Positions 32,468 through 41,274 are shown, counted from the first letter of the stretch. The stretch is DNA of 64,000 nucleotides from Clostridia bacterium (GCA_017501645.1 JAFVWN010000065.1:1-64000); one strand, 5' to 3'. Notes: generated by a model not told the origin, from the letters alone. Numbers and translations are program-made.

Positions 32468-34039
32468 TTAATGTTTTTTTTGCTTAATTTTGAATATTTT
32501 ACAAGAAATATCCTTTCCTTTGTACAAAATAGCCACAAAAAAGAAATAAATTGCAACCACAAGCATTATTGTTAAGAAAAACGCCAAGTAATAATTCATA
32601 AGATTAACGAATATTTCAAACAGATACTTAGAAAAATAAATACATAAACTTATTACTAAAACAGCTAATATTTTTAAGTCTTGTTTTACTATTCCCTGTT
32701 TTTTAAGCACAATTAAGTTTATTATTAAAGCAACTAAATAACAAGTAACTGTCGAGACTTCCGCCCCTAAAATACCAACACTAGAAATCCTTATAACTGT
32801 TAAATTAAGAATCACTTTTACAACACCAGCAAAAGCCAATGATAGCAATGGTATTTTAAATTTCCCAATGCCTTGTAAAAGCCCTGTTGAAACCTGTAAA
32901 AGTGCCAAATAAAAAACACCAACGCTTGCAATTTCTAAAAGATTTGTCGCTATTTTTATTTGTTCAAAAGTTAAACTTTTTCCATACAACAATCTAATGA
33001 TTTGCTCTGCAAAAGTAAAACAACCAACTGCAGACGGAAGAGCAAAAATAACAGTAAGTAAAACAGCTTTATTACTTGCTTGAACCACCCCTTCTTTATC
33101 CCCTTTACTAAGCCTTGCAGAAACGCAAGGAAGAACTGCAGTTGCCACAGAAAGAGATAAAACTACAGGCATATTAATAATAGACCCAACTGTTCCTGTT
33201 TGAAGCCCAAACAAAGAAGTTGCATAAGATTCACTATACCCCTGACCTTTTAAAATATTTATAACAACCAAACTATCTATAAGCATAGTTAACGGCATAA
33301 TAAGTCCGCCAAGAGTAACAAAAAGAGAAAGTGATAAAATCTGTTTTGCTGTACTTTTTACAGAAAGAATTTCCCCTTGATTTTGCAACAACATTCGGTT
33401 TTGTTTTTTTCTTTTTATTATGTATGATAAAAATAAATACAAAAGGGCAACTAACTCACTTATTGAAACGCCTATAAGAGCCCCCAAAACCCCATATGAA
33501 ACACCTTTTTTAATTAAATAACCCGCAAATAGCAAACCAAAAGCCATTTTTATAATTTGTTCAATAAATCCAGAAATAGCTGACGGAGTCATACATTGAA
33601 AGCCTTGAAAATAGCCCCTAAAGCCAGAAATTAATCCCACAAGAACAATTGCAGGAGCTAAACCATAGTAACAGATTTTTGCACCATAATTACCTTGAAA
33701 TTTAGCAAAAACACCTGCAAATACAACCACAATTAAAGTACATAAAACAGAAAAACAAACAAGCAGTAAAAAGGAAACTTTAAGTATCCTATTTGCTTGT
33801 TTGTAATTGTTTTTTGCAATATTTTCACTTATCAATTTTGAAATACTAGACGGTATTCCACTACTTGAAATTGTAAGCATAAGAGTATAAAGAGGAAACA
33901 CCATTTGATAAAGTCCCATCCCCTCTGCACCAACAATACTCGTAAGTGGAATTCTATAAACAGCTCCAACAATTTTTGAAATTAATCCAAACAGCATTAA
34001 AACAAAAGCCCCCGAAGCAAATCCGCCAGTTTTTTTCAT
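32468..34039 (-). CDS. SpoVB/MurJ-family lipid flippase-like membrane protein
   Basis: The ~523-residue MOP-superfamily transporter has about 14 membrane helices. It starts FASGAFVLMLFGLISKIVGAVYRIPLTSIVGAEGMGLYQM, the signature of SpoVB/YtgP (MurJ-like) proteins that flip lipid-linked envelope precursors. The ATG at 34039 has no RBS; TATACT lies 6 nt upstream, so a leaderless start is possible. The TTG at 34084 overlaps the TasA-like gene. It follows the TasA-like and signal peptidase genes. Confidence 0.88.
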   Translation of the reverse strand: MKKTGGFASGAFVLMLFGLISKIVGAVYRIPLTSIVGAEGMGLYQMVFPLYTLMLTISSSGIPSSISKLISENIAKNNYKQANRILKVSFLLLVCFSVLCTLIVVVFAGVFAKFQGNYGAKICYYGLAPAIVLVGLISGFRGYFQGFQCMTPSAISGFIEQIIKMAFGLLFAGYLIKKGVSYGVLGALIGVSISELVALLYLFLSYIIKRKKQNRMLLQNQGEILSVKSTAKQILSLSLFVTLGGLIMPLTMLIDSLVVINILKGQGYSESYATSLFGLQTGTVGSIINMPVVLSLSVATAVLPCVSARLSKGDKEGVVQASNKAVLLTVIFALPSAVGCFTFAEQIIRLLYGKSLTFEQIKIATNLLEIASVGVFYLALLQVSTGLLQGIGKFKIPLLSLAFAGVVKVILNLTVIRISSVGILGAEVSTVTCYLVALIINLIVLKKQGIVKQDLKILAVLVISLCIYFSKYLFEIFVNLMNYYLAFFLTIMLVVAIYFFFVAILYKGKDISCKIFKIKQKKH

Positions 34040-34067
34040 ATTACTAGTATAATCTAAATAATAGAAA

Positions 34068-34664
34068 TTAAACCACTTGTTCAAAAGTTATATCAAAAGA
34101 AATAGTTGACGATTCAAGCTTGTTTCCAGCCTTTCCAGAAAGCCAAATAAGAAAAGTATATTCTTCCTTATCTTCACTTGCAGGCACTGTTGCAAGCTCA
34201 ATTTTGTCCCCAGCAAGAGATTTTGTGCTGTCATCAATTCCTTTTATTGCAACCATTATATTTTCCCTTTCTTTTGCAATATCTTCAGCACTTTCTTTTT
34301 CGTTTTCTATTTTTATATTTTGAATAGAAACTTTTGCCCCCTCTGGCGCATAGAGCTTAAATTTTGCATACTGCCCCTCACTGCCTTGCTTATCTGTAAT
34401 GGTTGTTGGTATGCTAGTTAAAGAATCCTCTTCACCTGTTGCAGGCTTTAGCCCAAGTTTCATTTGTGAAAGTTTTAACTCATCAAGAGTTTTTTCTCCA
34501 TCACTTGCAAAAACTTGAATATTTCGAGCAACTGTCACCTTTGGATTTTTAACCTTAATAACCTCGTCTTTGTAAACAAATGCAGAAAAACAAGCACCTA
34601 TAACAATAAAGGTCAACGCACTAAGAATTGTACAGACGGTCATTGCAATATTTTTTCTTTTCAT
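34068..34664 (-). CDS. TasA/camelysin-like exported protein
   Basis: The 198-residue protein has a non-lipobox signal peptide ending in ...IGACFSAFVYKDE, of the kind cut by SipW-type peptidases. The domain ends FLIWLSGKAGN...STISFDITFEQVV, which resembles the C-terminal strand pattern of TasA and camelysin, subunits of biofilm fibres. The gene lies directly downstream of a SipW-type peptidase (34709-35416), the same pairing as Bacillus sipW-tasA. RBS AAGGAGGC precedes ATG 34664. Fibre formation is inference. Confidence 0.65.
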   Translation of the reverse strand: MKRKNIAMTVCTILSALTFIVIGACFSAFVYKDEVIKVKNPKVTVARNIQVFASDGEKTLDELKLSQMKLGLKPATGEEDSLTSIPTTITDKQGSEGQYAKFKLYAPEGAKVSIQNIKIENEKESAEDIAKERENIMVAIKGIDDSTKSLAGDKIELATVPASEDKEEYTFLIWLSGKAGNKLESSTISFDITFEQVV

Positions 34665-34708
34665 AAAAAAAGCCTCCTTTCTAGCAATTATTTACTAGTA
34701 AGAAGACT

Positions 34709-35416
34709 TTATACATTAATTTTTCCAACAGCTCTTATATCATTAGATATTTTAAAACTGAAATAGAAAGCAGAAATCATAAGAACAAATAGCCCCACAA
34801 AGGTAACAATACCATATGGAGTTCTAAAAAAGGATATAATTCCTCCAAGAACAAAAGCTGTTTTCACCCTTACCCCAATAATGTTTTCAAAAGCTACAGA
34901 ACCCGGGTCACAAGTAAGGACATTTGTCCCTTTTGTAATATATTCAATCTCTCCCTTATCGTTAATAATAGTATCAACTATTCTGTGGGTTACAGTTTCT
35001 CCATCGCTTTGACGAATAAAGGTTATATCTCTTCCAATATACACCTCATCTCTAGAAGTTACCTTTTTTATTATTATACAGTCACCCTTGTCAAAATCTT
35101 GCTTCATACTGTGGGATGCAACCATATAAACAATATAACCAAAAAAGTTATGTCCTTCTCTAGGATTAATAATGATAAGTGAAAAGAACACAAAAATTGG
35201 AACAAGTATAAGAACTAAAACCCAAACCGCCATACGAGCAAAAGCTTTTGTAATTCTTTTTTTCCTAAGTTTTTTATAACTTTCAAGCTCGTCATAGTTG
35301 TCAATTTGACTCTTTTTAAGAGCAGCAATTGGCTTATCTTGGTCAGCAAAAACAACAGGTTGCAATTGCGACCTATGTTCTTCACCTTTTATTTTTTTAC
35401 TAAAAAGATTAGCCAA
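34709..35416 (-). CDS. SipW-type signal peptidase I (S26B)
   Basis: The 235-residue membrane peptidase has the catalytic serine in ASHSM (S103), histidine in TVTHRIV (H144) instead of the bacterial lysine, and TKGTNVLTCDPGSV with the conserved Asp (D170). This Ser-His-Asp set marks the archaeal/ER-like S26B class, to which SipW belongs. It has a long cytoplasmic N-terminus (~1-60), one helix before the active site and two after. The start appears to be TTG 35416 with GAGGT 7 bp upstream; no ATG fits. The downstream TasA-like protein is the likely substrate. Confidence 0.88.
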   Translation of the reverse strand: MANLFSKKIKGEEHRSQLQPVVFADQDKPIAALKKSQIDNYDELESYKKLRKKRITKAFARMAVWVLVLILVPIFVFFSLIIINPREGHNFFGYIVYMVASHSMKQDFDKGDCIIIKKVTSRDEVYIGRDITFIRQSDGETVTHRIVDTIINDKGEIEYITKGTNVLTCDPGSVAFENIIGVRVKTAFVLGGIISFFRTPYGIVTFVGLFVLMISAFYFSFKISNDIRAVGKINV

Positions 35417-35585
35417 TATCTTTACCTCATAATAATATTATAACTTTTCACCCCAATTTGTCAAACAAGAAACGCAGTCAAATAAAATTCTTTTTTATTA
35501 TATATAAAAACAAATAAGAAAGCATTTCAAAACTGCTTTATTAAAATTAATCCTCATTTTTTATCAATTATACACAACGAATAAA

Positions 35586-35610
35586 AAAAACGAGGGATTA
35601 ACCTCGTTTT
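35586..35610 (-). terminator. Terminator of surface gene 4
   Basis: AAAACGAGG / CCTCGTTTT hairpin with T run on the minus strand. Confidence 0.85.
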
Positions 35611-35613
35611 TTA

Positions 35614-37587
35614 TTATGCTATTTTAGTTTGCTTTTTAGGCAATGCAACATACTCCTTTTCTTCAAGTATCACATTTTGTAGATAAGAAGTATCTATTTG
35701 ATAAGAATTACCGTTTCCTAGAGTCTCAATTTCTACACCGCTTATCTTTTCACTGTTTGGTGCAAAAGTCAACCCAACTGCAGATTTATACTGCTCGAGC
35801 GTATAGCCGTAGTTAACAGTTAAAATTCCACCACTACTACTACTATAAAAATACCAGCATTGTCCCCTACCGTTTGGCACACTTTCAGCATTTGCAACAT
35901 CTGTATATATTACCAACTCGCTTGAACAATATGAAAATGGTGCCATATAAGGATTGTCCGCCACAATTGTCTCGACAGTGTTTGGTATATAAATGCTTTC
36001 AAGTCCTGTGCAATTATTAAACGCCCTCCTCTCTATACTAGTTACACTATTACCTATTATTACTCTTGTTAAGCCTATGCAATTATGAAATGAACCTTCT
36101 CCTATACTTACTACACTGTCATCTATTATTAAACTTGTTAATCCCTCACAATCACTAAATGACAAATATCCTATACTTGTTACACTATCTGGTATTGTCA
36201 AACTTCCGGTTAATCCACTGCAAGAAGAGAATGCATAATCACCTATACTCATTACACCATCCGGAATTACTAAATTTCCTGTAAATCCAGAGCAAAGAGC
36301 AAATGTATATTCCTTTATATTCGTTACATTGTTAGAAATCGATAATGTTCCCGTCATCCCCATGCAATTATAAAATGCATATGAACCTATACTTGTTAAA
36401 TTATTTGGAATTGTCAAACCTCCGGTTAATCCACTACAACCAGCGAATGCAGAATTTCCTATACTTGTTAAATTATTTGGAATTGTCAAACCTCCAGTTA
36501 ATCCACTACAACCAGCGAATGCAGAATTTCCTATACTTGTTAAATTATTTGGAATTGTCAAACCCCCGGTTAATCCACTGCAATAAGAGAATGCAGAATT
36601 ACCTATACTTGTTATATTGTTATGAATATTTATACTCTTGATATTACAGTTATAATCACCCAAATCCGTATCAAAACAAGCAATAGGAACTTCTGTTATC
36701 TCACTTGAAAATGTTATATTTACCGAACCACAAGAATTAAATTTTCCTTTGAATGCAAAATCTGCAATTGTTGTTACTGTTTTTCCATCATACTCTCTTG
36801 GCATTACAAGATTAAACTCTGTACCACTATAAGAGACTGCACTGTTTTTAGTTATTTTATATCCGTCAGCACCATCTGTTGTAAATGTAAACAAACTTGG
36901 GTCTACCGTTCTTGTATATAAATTTACATCTCCATTAGATAAATCTATAGTATTATTTTTTATTGTTGTTCTTAGTTCACTATCCAAAAAATACCCACAA
37001 CAAGATTCATAATCAAGAGGCATTTCCTCTTCATAAATAGTATATGTATCGCCTGTCTTTTTCATTGTTTTGGCAGGAGTTGTTGCATCATCTACATAAA
37101 TATTTATATTTGTCCCTGGGCCAATTACGATTGCACCATCTTCTGCGTAAATATGTAAGTCTTGATCTTCTCCACAACCACTAAAACCGTCTGCGTTGTT
37201 TTCGTAATTGAAAGTTCCACCACTTTCAACATAAACAGCACCACCCAAATCAGCAACACAGTTTTCTATTGTTCCGCCGTCAAAATTGAATGTTCCTCCA
37301 TTTGCAACATAAACAGCTCCACCATTTGTTGCACTGCAGTTTTTAATCTTTCCGCCAGTCATTGTAAAGGTTGCACCTTCTCCAACATAGATAGCTCCAC
37401 CATTATTTCCAACGCTATTAGAAATTGTTCCGCCCGCCATATTAAAAACAGCATTCTCTTCGAGAACAATTTGGCTTGAATACGCAAACGCATTAACATT
37501 GCTATAATTATTTGAAGCAAAAGAAAAGCCTAGGCACATTATACCCAGTGCAAATACAAAACTTAAAATTGCTTTTAGTTTTTTCAT
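35614..37587 (-). CDS. Exported BspA-like leucine-rich repeat protein with GGA repeats
   Basis: The 657-residue protein begins with a signal peptide almost identical to that of 10264-11982. It continues with GGAIYVGEGATFTMTGG-type beta-helix units (~40-130), a linker shared with that paralogue (MPLDYE-CCGYF), then about ten 24-residue LRR_5/BspA units (LTGGLTIPNNLTSIGNSAF). It ends in the same NYGYTLEQYK-AVGLTFAPN tail. Three consecutive units are nearly identical at DNA level (36393-36608), so copy number may vary. The upstream region carries repeat blocks and poly-G element 3. Confidence 0.8.
   Translation of the reverse strand: MKKLKAILSFVFALGIMCLGFSFASNNYSNVNAFAYSSQIVLEENAVFNMAGGTISNSVGNNGGAIYVGEGATFTMTGGKIKNCSATNGGAVYVANGGTFNFDGGTIENCVADLGGAVYVESGGTFNYENNADGFSGCGEDQDLHIYAEDGAIVIGPGTNINIYVDDATTPAKTMKKTGDTYTIYEEEMPLDYESCCGYFLDSELRTTIKNNTIDLSNGDVNLYTRTVDPSLFTFTTDGADGYKITKNSAVSYSGTEFNLVMPREYDGKTVTTIADFAFKGKFNSCGSVNITFSSEITEVPIACFDTDLGDYNCNIKSINIHNNITSIGNSAFSYCSGLTGGLTIPNNLTSIGNSAFAGCSGLTGGLTIPNNLTSIGNSAFAGCSGLTGGLTIPNNLTSIGSYAFYNCMGMTGTLSISNNVTNIKEYTFALCSGFTGNLVIPDGVMSIGDYAFSSCSGLTGSLTIPDSVTSIGYLSFSDCEGLTSLIIDDSVVSIGEGSFHNCIGLTRVIIGNSVTSIERRAFNNCTGLESIYIPNTVETIVADNPYMAPFSYCSSELVIYTDVANAESVPNGRGQCWYFYSSSSGGILTVNYGYTLEQYKSAVGLTFAPNSEKISGVEIETLGNGNSYQIDTSYLQNVILEEKEYVALPKKQTKIA
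36393..36608. repeat. Three near-identical 72-bp tandem coding repeats
   Basis: TTGTTAAATTATTTGG recurs at 36393, 36465 and 36537 (period exactly 72 bp), encoding 24-residue LRR_5 units. The first two units differ by about one base, so unequal crossing-over or slippage is likely and keeps frame. Confidence 0.85.
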
Positions 37588-37618
37588 TCCTTTTTTCCGC
37601 CTTTTTCTTTAGTTTAAA

Positions 37619-37654
37619 CCTTTACACATATTATTATATATAATATTTTCAAAA
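37619..37654 (-). promoter_or_regulatory. Conserved upstream segment, copy 2
   Basis: Nearly identical to 12010-12045 in front of the paralogous BspA-like gene; AT-rich with TATAAT-like hexamers. A proximal promoter is probable. Confidence 0.45.
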
Positions 37655-37735
37655 TCTCCAAATAAAATTAAACACTATTTTAATTTTTTTTTATTTTCTC
37701 CTCTATGCAACTTTTCCTAGTATAAAGACATTATA

Positions 37736-37906
37736 TTTTGAAAAGCTACGCTTTTAGTTCCTACGGAAGACAAAACTCTGTTTTGTGATTCATCATTACT
37801 ATACCCCAAGCGGAGCAACTTTATATTTGAAAAGCTTCGCTTTTAGTTCCTACGGAAAGCGAAAACAAGTTTCGCCTTCATTCATCATTTTTCATTCATC
37901 ATTGCC
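37736..37906. repeat. Dispersed repeat block upstream of surface gene 4
   Basis: Two copies of a unit containing GAAAAGCT-CGCTTTTAG and GTTCCTACGGAA lie at about 37739-37766 and 37829-37856. One continues with ACTATACCCCAAGCGGAGC (shared with position ~46-65), the other with GGAAAGCGAAAACAAG (shared with ~20112). ATTCATCATT motifs follow. Several short hairpins are visible, and no ORF. The rest of 37588-38036 contains only element 3 and the two flanking regulatory regions. Confidence 0.65.
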
Positions 37907-37907
37907 T

Positions 37908-37941
37908 AGTCTACCCCCCCCCAAAAAAAATTTTTTATCAA
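37908..37941 (-). promoter_or_regulatory. Poly-G spacer promoter-like element 3 (diverged)
   Basis: On the minus strand TTGATA (37936-37941) and TAGACT (37908-37913) are 22 bp apart. The spacer has nine G (37914-37922) plus eight T and five A. The layout matches elements 1 and 2, but a second homopolymer has been added and the -35 is weaker. It points at the surface gene starting at 37587. Confidence 0.45.
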
Positions 37942-38001
37942 GCGAATTAAGTTGGCGTTTTTAATGTTTTTAATTTTTACCTTTATAAAAAATGCACAAA
38001 A

Positions 38002-38025
38002 AAAACACTGGCGAACCAGTGTTTT
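38002..38025 (-). terminator. Terminator of the 64-residue membrane protein gene
   Basis: AAAACACTGG-CGAA-CCAGTGTTTT with T run on the minus strand. Confidence 0.85.
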
Positions 38026-38036
38026 GATTTTAAAAA

Positions 38037-38231
38037 CTAATTAGCTTTCTTTTGGTCTTTTGCAACCTTCCAGCAAAAGATACATACATATACAGCCAAT
38101 GCAACAATAACTGCAGAAAGAACAATTGATACCCAGTCAGCCTTCATTACAACTAAGCAAACAACAGCAACTGCCAAACATACAAAAATTGAAACAAGAC
38201 TTAAAATTAAACCTTTTTTAGAAATATCCAT
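38037..38231 (-). CDS. Small two-helix membrane protein
   Basis: The 64-residue protein has two hydrophobic helices (about 8-28 and 33-52), a basic ending (KVAKDQKKAN) and a basic start (MDISKKGLI). A strong RBS, AAAGGAGATAAC, precedes the ATG. The N-terminal ISKKGLI-SL phrase resembles the start of the 902-residue protein at 41288 (MSKKGLISSL). The family is unknown. Confidence 0.7.
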   Translation of the reverse strand: MDISKKGLILSLVSIFVCLAVAVVCLVVMKADWVSIVLSAVIVALAVYVCIFCWKVAKDQKKAN

Positions 38232-38309
38232 AAATGTTATCTCCTTTCTTAAACTGTATATATTTTAACATATATTTTATGTAAATACTAGACCTTTTTT
38301 GAAAAAAGT

Positions 38310-39485
38310 TTATATTTTTATAAGGTTTAATATCGCTTTTGATATGTCATTTTGCTTAGAATCGCCCATTTTATCAAACTCTGACATTCTTTCTTGATAT
38401 TTCTTAATGATTTCAACCATTTTTTCATCTCTAATTCTTGAGTTTTTATAAACCAAAATATAAAGAACCGAACCAAAATTTATAAGATCACTTTTATGGT
38501 CACACCCTTCAATAAACTCGATTGAGCTTTGTAAAAATGCATCTTCATCAAAATCGTATAAATGTGTTTTTAAATTCAAATCAATAAGCATATACTCCAT
38601 ATCTAAATCAAAATCCTTAGGCACAGTCATAAGCTCAGTTATTGCAGTAATTCTTCTTTTTTCTTCTTTTGACAGGTCTTCTTTACCAAGATACGCATCA
38701 TGTATTTCCGCTAAAATGTACTTATATTTATCTTTTAATTTTCCTTTAGTTTCATAGTCAAATTCTAAAAACTTCTTTTTGTTTTGTTCAAAGTCACCCT
38801 CGAGCATTTGGGAAATCTTTAAATCAATCCCCTCAATTCCCCTAACTTCTTTCAAAAGTTTCTTTCTTTGCCTTTCTTCTGCTTGTTTATACCTAAACCT
38901 TTTGTAAAGTTTTTTACCGTGCTCTGTATTCTCATAATTAATTCTACTAAAAGTTAAAAAAGCAACATAAGCAAGAATAATTAAGGATAAAACAATTATT
39001 CCAACATAACTATCCAAAAACGCCCAAAAGAAACCAACAACAGCAACTTTTTCCACCTGCTTACCAATTATGCAAACCTGCTTAATTGTTTTTGTTTCAC
39101 CGTTTCTTAGCTTTATAACAACATCCTCTCCAGCCATTGAAACAAGTTTACCGCTTCCCTCTTCAGTATTGGTTGAAAAACAAATAATATCCCCAGCCTT
39201 TGCTGTATTTATGTTTTTATAAGGCTTTATAATTATTAAATCACAAGATGAAGCATTATAATGATTTTCAACATTAAATTCTGCAGTACAATAAGTGTTT
39301 AACCCCTCAGGATACAAATCTGTTGCAAAATTAAAAATATACGAAATAAAAAGCAATGCAAATAAAACCACCAAAAAAACAGTTCTTAAGACTATTTTAT
39401 GTGGTTTCTCTTTTGCTTGAGTTTCCATATTTGGATTATCAAGCAAAGAATTATTTACTATTGCTCTCCTTTCTTTTTTATTCAT
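38310..39485 (-). CDS. Degenerate signal-peptidase-like membrane protein with C-terminal helical domain
   Basis: The 391-residue protein has two membrane helices (about 33-53 and 155-178) around an extracellular segment that aligns by eye with SipW peptidases: DLIIIKPYKNINTAKAGDIICFS, then IIGKQVEKVAVVGFFWAFLDS. The catalytic Ser-Met and the THRI histidine are both missing, so it is unlikely to cut proteins. The C-terminal ~200 residues are charged, helical and cytoplasmic, and I do not recognise them. It is the third gene of an operon (41043 to 38310). A chaperone, decoy or adaptor role for export is speculation. Confidence 0.6.
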   Translation of the reverse strand: MNKKERRAIVNNSLLDNPNMETQAKEKPHKIVLRTVFLVVLFALLFISYIFNFATDLYPEGLNTYCTAEFNVENHYNASSCDLIIIKPYKNINTAKAGDIICFSTNTEEGSGKLVSMAGEDVVIKLRNGETKTIKQVCIIGKQVEKVAVVGFFWAFLDSYVGIIVLSLIILAYVAFLTFSRINYENTEHGKKLYKRFRYKQAEERQRKKLLKEVRGIEGIDLKISQMLEGDFEQNKKKFLEFDYETKGKLKDKYKYILAEIHDAYLGKEDLSKEEKRRITAITELMTVPKDFDLDMEYMLIDLNLKTHLYDFDEDAFLQSSIEFIEGCDHKSDLINFGSVLYILVYKNSRIRDEKMVEIIKKYQERMSEFDKMGDSKQNDISKAILNLIKI

Positions 39486-39499
39486 TTCTTTTCCTTTTG

Positions 39500-39769
39500 T
39501 TATGATAAATCTATCAAAAGCAAAGTTCTACTTGCATCAATATTTACTTTTTTATAAACATTTTTGTGGGAAAGAACATTCCTTATGTAATCCTTAAGGA
39601 CTGTGCCTTTATGATACCCGTGAGTAATAAGCACACCTTTAATAAAGACATCAATCTTGTTCAAGGTGTGCAAAATTTCAGCTTTCGCTTCTTCTAAAGT
39701 AAGACCGTGAACATCAAGTTCATAAATCTTACCATATTTAATCTCTAAAAACCCCAATTGTTCGCTCAT
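39500..39769 (-). CDS. Small Smr-domain protein
   Basis: The 89-residue protein is a stand-alone Smr domain: LDVHGLTLEEAKAEI (the DxH motif) and ITHGYHKGTVLKDYIRN (the HGxxxG motif). Smr domains are nucleases or bind nucleic acid, often in ribosome rescue or mismatch repair; this one lacks the MutS2 part. Its ATG overlaps the preceding stop (TAATG), so it is translationally coupled. Confidence 0.85.
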   Translation of the reverse strand: MSEQLGFLEIKYGKIYELDVHGLTLEEAKAEILHTLNKIDVFIKGVLITHGYHKGTVLKDYIRNVLSHKNVYKKVNIDASRTLLLIDLS

Positions 39770-41043
39770 TACTCACTAACAGATGTTGGATTGCCTCCAG
39801 CAAAACCAACAATTCTGCCCTCACTATCAGTAATAGCATCATTTCTCATAAATCTTTGGTCCCAATAAGTATATTTATAATAAACTTTAGCACCATTTTC
39901 TTCTGTATATCTTTCATAGAAAGAATTTACTTTGTTGATATATGCAGAACTTGTTTTCTCTCCTAAATAATAGAAAGTCAAATTCTCTTCTTTTTTATCG
40001 TGCCAGAATTTTACTGTTACACTTTCAACACCTGTAGGCACAACAATCTTGTAATAGTTACCAAGACGAAGAAGTTCAGTTGCTTCACCAAATGAACTTT
40101 GAGCACCTGAGTGATTATCCCCTGTTACATCTTTAAATTGACCATTTGTATAAACAACTCTAATTTTTGCATAAATAGCACTAATATCTGCACTTAAATA
40201 AACATTTTGAATTTTTTGTTCGCCATCTTTGATTATTCCAGAACCATAGATATTTCCAGAAGCATCAAAATTTGGGTCTTCGTTAAGCATTAATTGAATA
40301 TCCGCAATATAGTTACCAAGGACATTAACACAAACAGCAAAAGTATCAGTTGTTACTAATCCTGCCCCATCTTTATGTTTTGCTTGAAGAGTTATATATT
40401 CTCTCGCAGACCCCTCACTTTGTTTAGCGTTAATTACAAGTTGTGAAGTTGCGTCATCTACATAAATATCATCAAACACATCTTGATTGTAATCTTTAAC
40501 AACAACCATTTGACTTAAATTAATATTTTCACTAATAGTTCCCTTTTTTGCTTGAAAATCGAAACGATAATCTCTATCATCAGCATAAATAGTAACTTCA
40601 TTGGCACTATCTGCTTCTGCATCAATTATTGCAAATGAATTAGGAATGTTTTCTTTTACATTAAGAACAAAACTATCCTTAACCACATCACTTTCTGCTG
40701 GCATAACTGAAATAATAGCTTTACCTGTGTTATGATATGAAACTTTATATACATTCTCGTGTTTTGCAACCGTAGCTACTGCGACATTTGAAGATGTTAC
40801 GACATAATTCAAAAGAGAAGATGTATCAGATTCAATTTTTATATCAAAATTATTTTTGCTAACAGCTGTCAAATAAACATCTTTTTCAAAAAGTTCTTCT
40901 TCTGTTGTTGCGTCAACAAGCCTTAAATCATAAACTGTCGTTGTTGAAAGATTACTAAGCATAGAAACAGCTACTAGTGCCGCAATACCAACCAGCAAAA
41001 ACACAACAACTACAATTATGGCCTTTTTTAATTTTGGACTCAT
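39769..41043 (-). CDS. Membrane-anchored extracellular protein with Ig-like domains
   Basis: The 424-residue protein has a single N-terminal membrane anchor (residues 8-30) and a long extracellular part rich in beta strands. Residues ~75-125 (VTSSNVAVATVAKHENVYKVSYHNTGKAIISV) look like a Big_2-type bacterial Ig fold. No sorting signal is seen. It is first in an operon with the Smr protein and the degenerate signal-peptidase-like protein, with a consensus promoter at 41083-41111. Confidence 0.7.
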   Translation of the reverse strand: MSPKLKKAIIVVVVFLLVGIAALVAVSMLSNLSTTTVYDLRLVDATTEEELFEKDVYLTAVSKNNFDIKIESDTSSLLNYVVTSSNVAVATVAKHENVYKVSYHNTGKAIISVMPAESDVVKDSFVLNVKENIPNSFAIIDAEADSANEVTIYADDRDYRFDFQAKKGTISENINLSQMVVVKDYNQDVFDDIYVDDATSQLVINAKQSEGSAREYITLQAKHKDGAGLVTTDTFAVCVNVLGNYIADIQLMLNEDPNFDASGNIYGSGIIKDGEQKIQNVYLSADISAIYAKIRVVYTNGQFKDVTGDNHSGAQSSFGEATELLRLGNYYKIVVPTGVESVTVKFWHDKKEENLTFYYLGEKTSSAYINKVNSFYERYTEENGAKVYYKYTYWDQRFMRNDAITDSEGRIVGFAGGNPTSVSE

Positions 41044-41082
41044 ATTCCCCTCTTTATATTTTTTAGATTTCTTTACTATTTT

Positions 41083-41111
41083 ATTTTAGAGCATAAAAAA
41101 ATTGTTGTCAA
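41083..41111 (-). promoter_or_regulatory. Promoter of the 41043-38310 operon
   Basis: TTGACA (41106-41111), 17 bp, TAAAAT (41083-41088) on the minus strand. The hairpin GTGGG-CCCAC with AAATAAATTATTTAT in the stem (41118-41146) lies just upstream. Confidence 0.8.
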
Positions 41112-41252
41112 ATAAAAGTGGGCAAATAAATTATTTATCCCACATTTTTCTTTTAGTTTTTACCTAAATCATACAAAATATTAACTTTTTTCTATTTTCA
41201 AGAATAAAAACCTCTTAATTAAATTGTCTTTACAAATAAAAAAGACAATAAA

Positions 41253-41274
41253 AAAGCGGACTTTCGCCCGCTTT
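41253..41274 (-). terminator. Terminator of the 902-residue protein gene
   Basis: AAAGCGG / CCGCTTT hairpin, T run on the minus strand. Confidence 0.8.

Noticed and set aside
41118..41146. GTGGG/CCCAC hairpin as a terminator
   Set aside because: No gene ends at it on either strand, and it lies just upstream of a promoter; an operator role is equally possible but unsupported.
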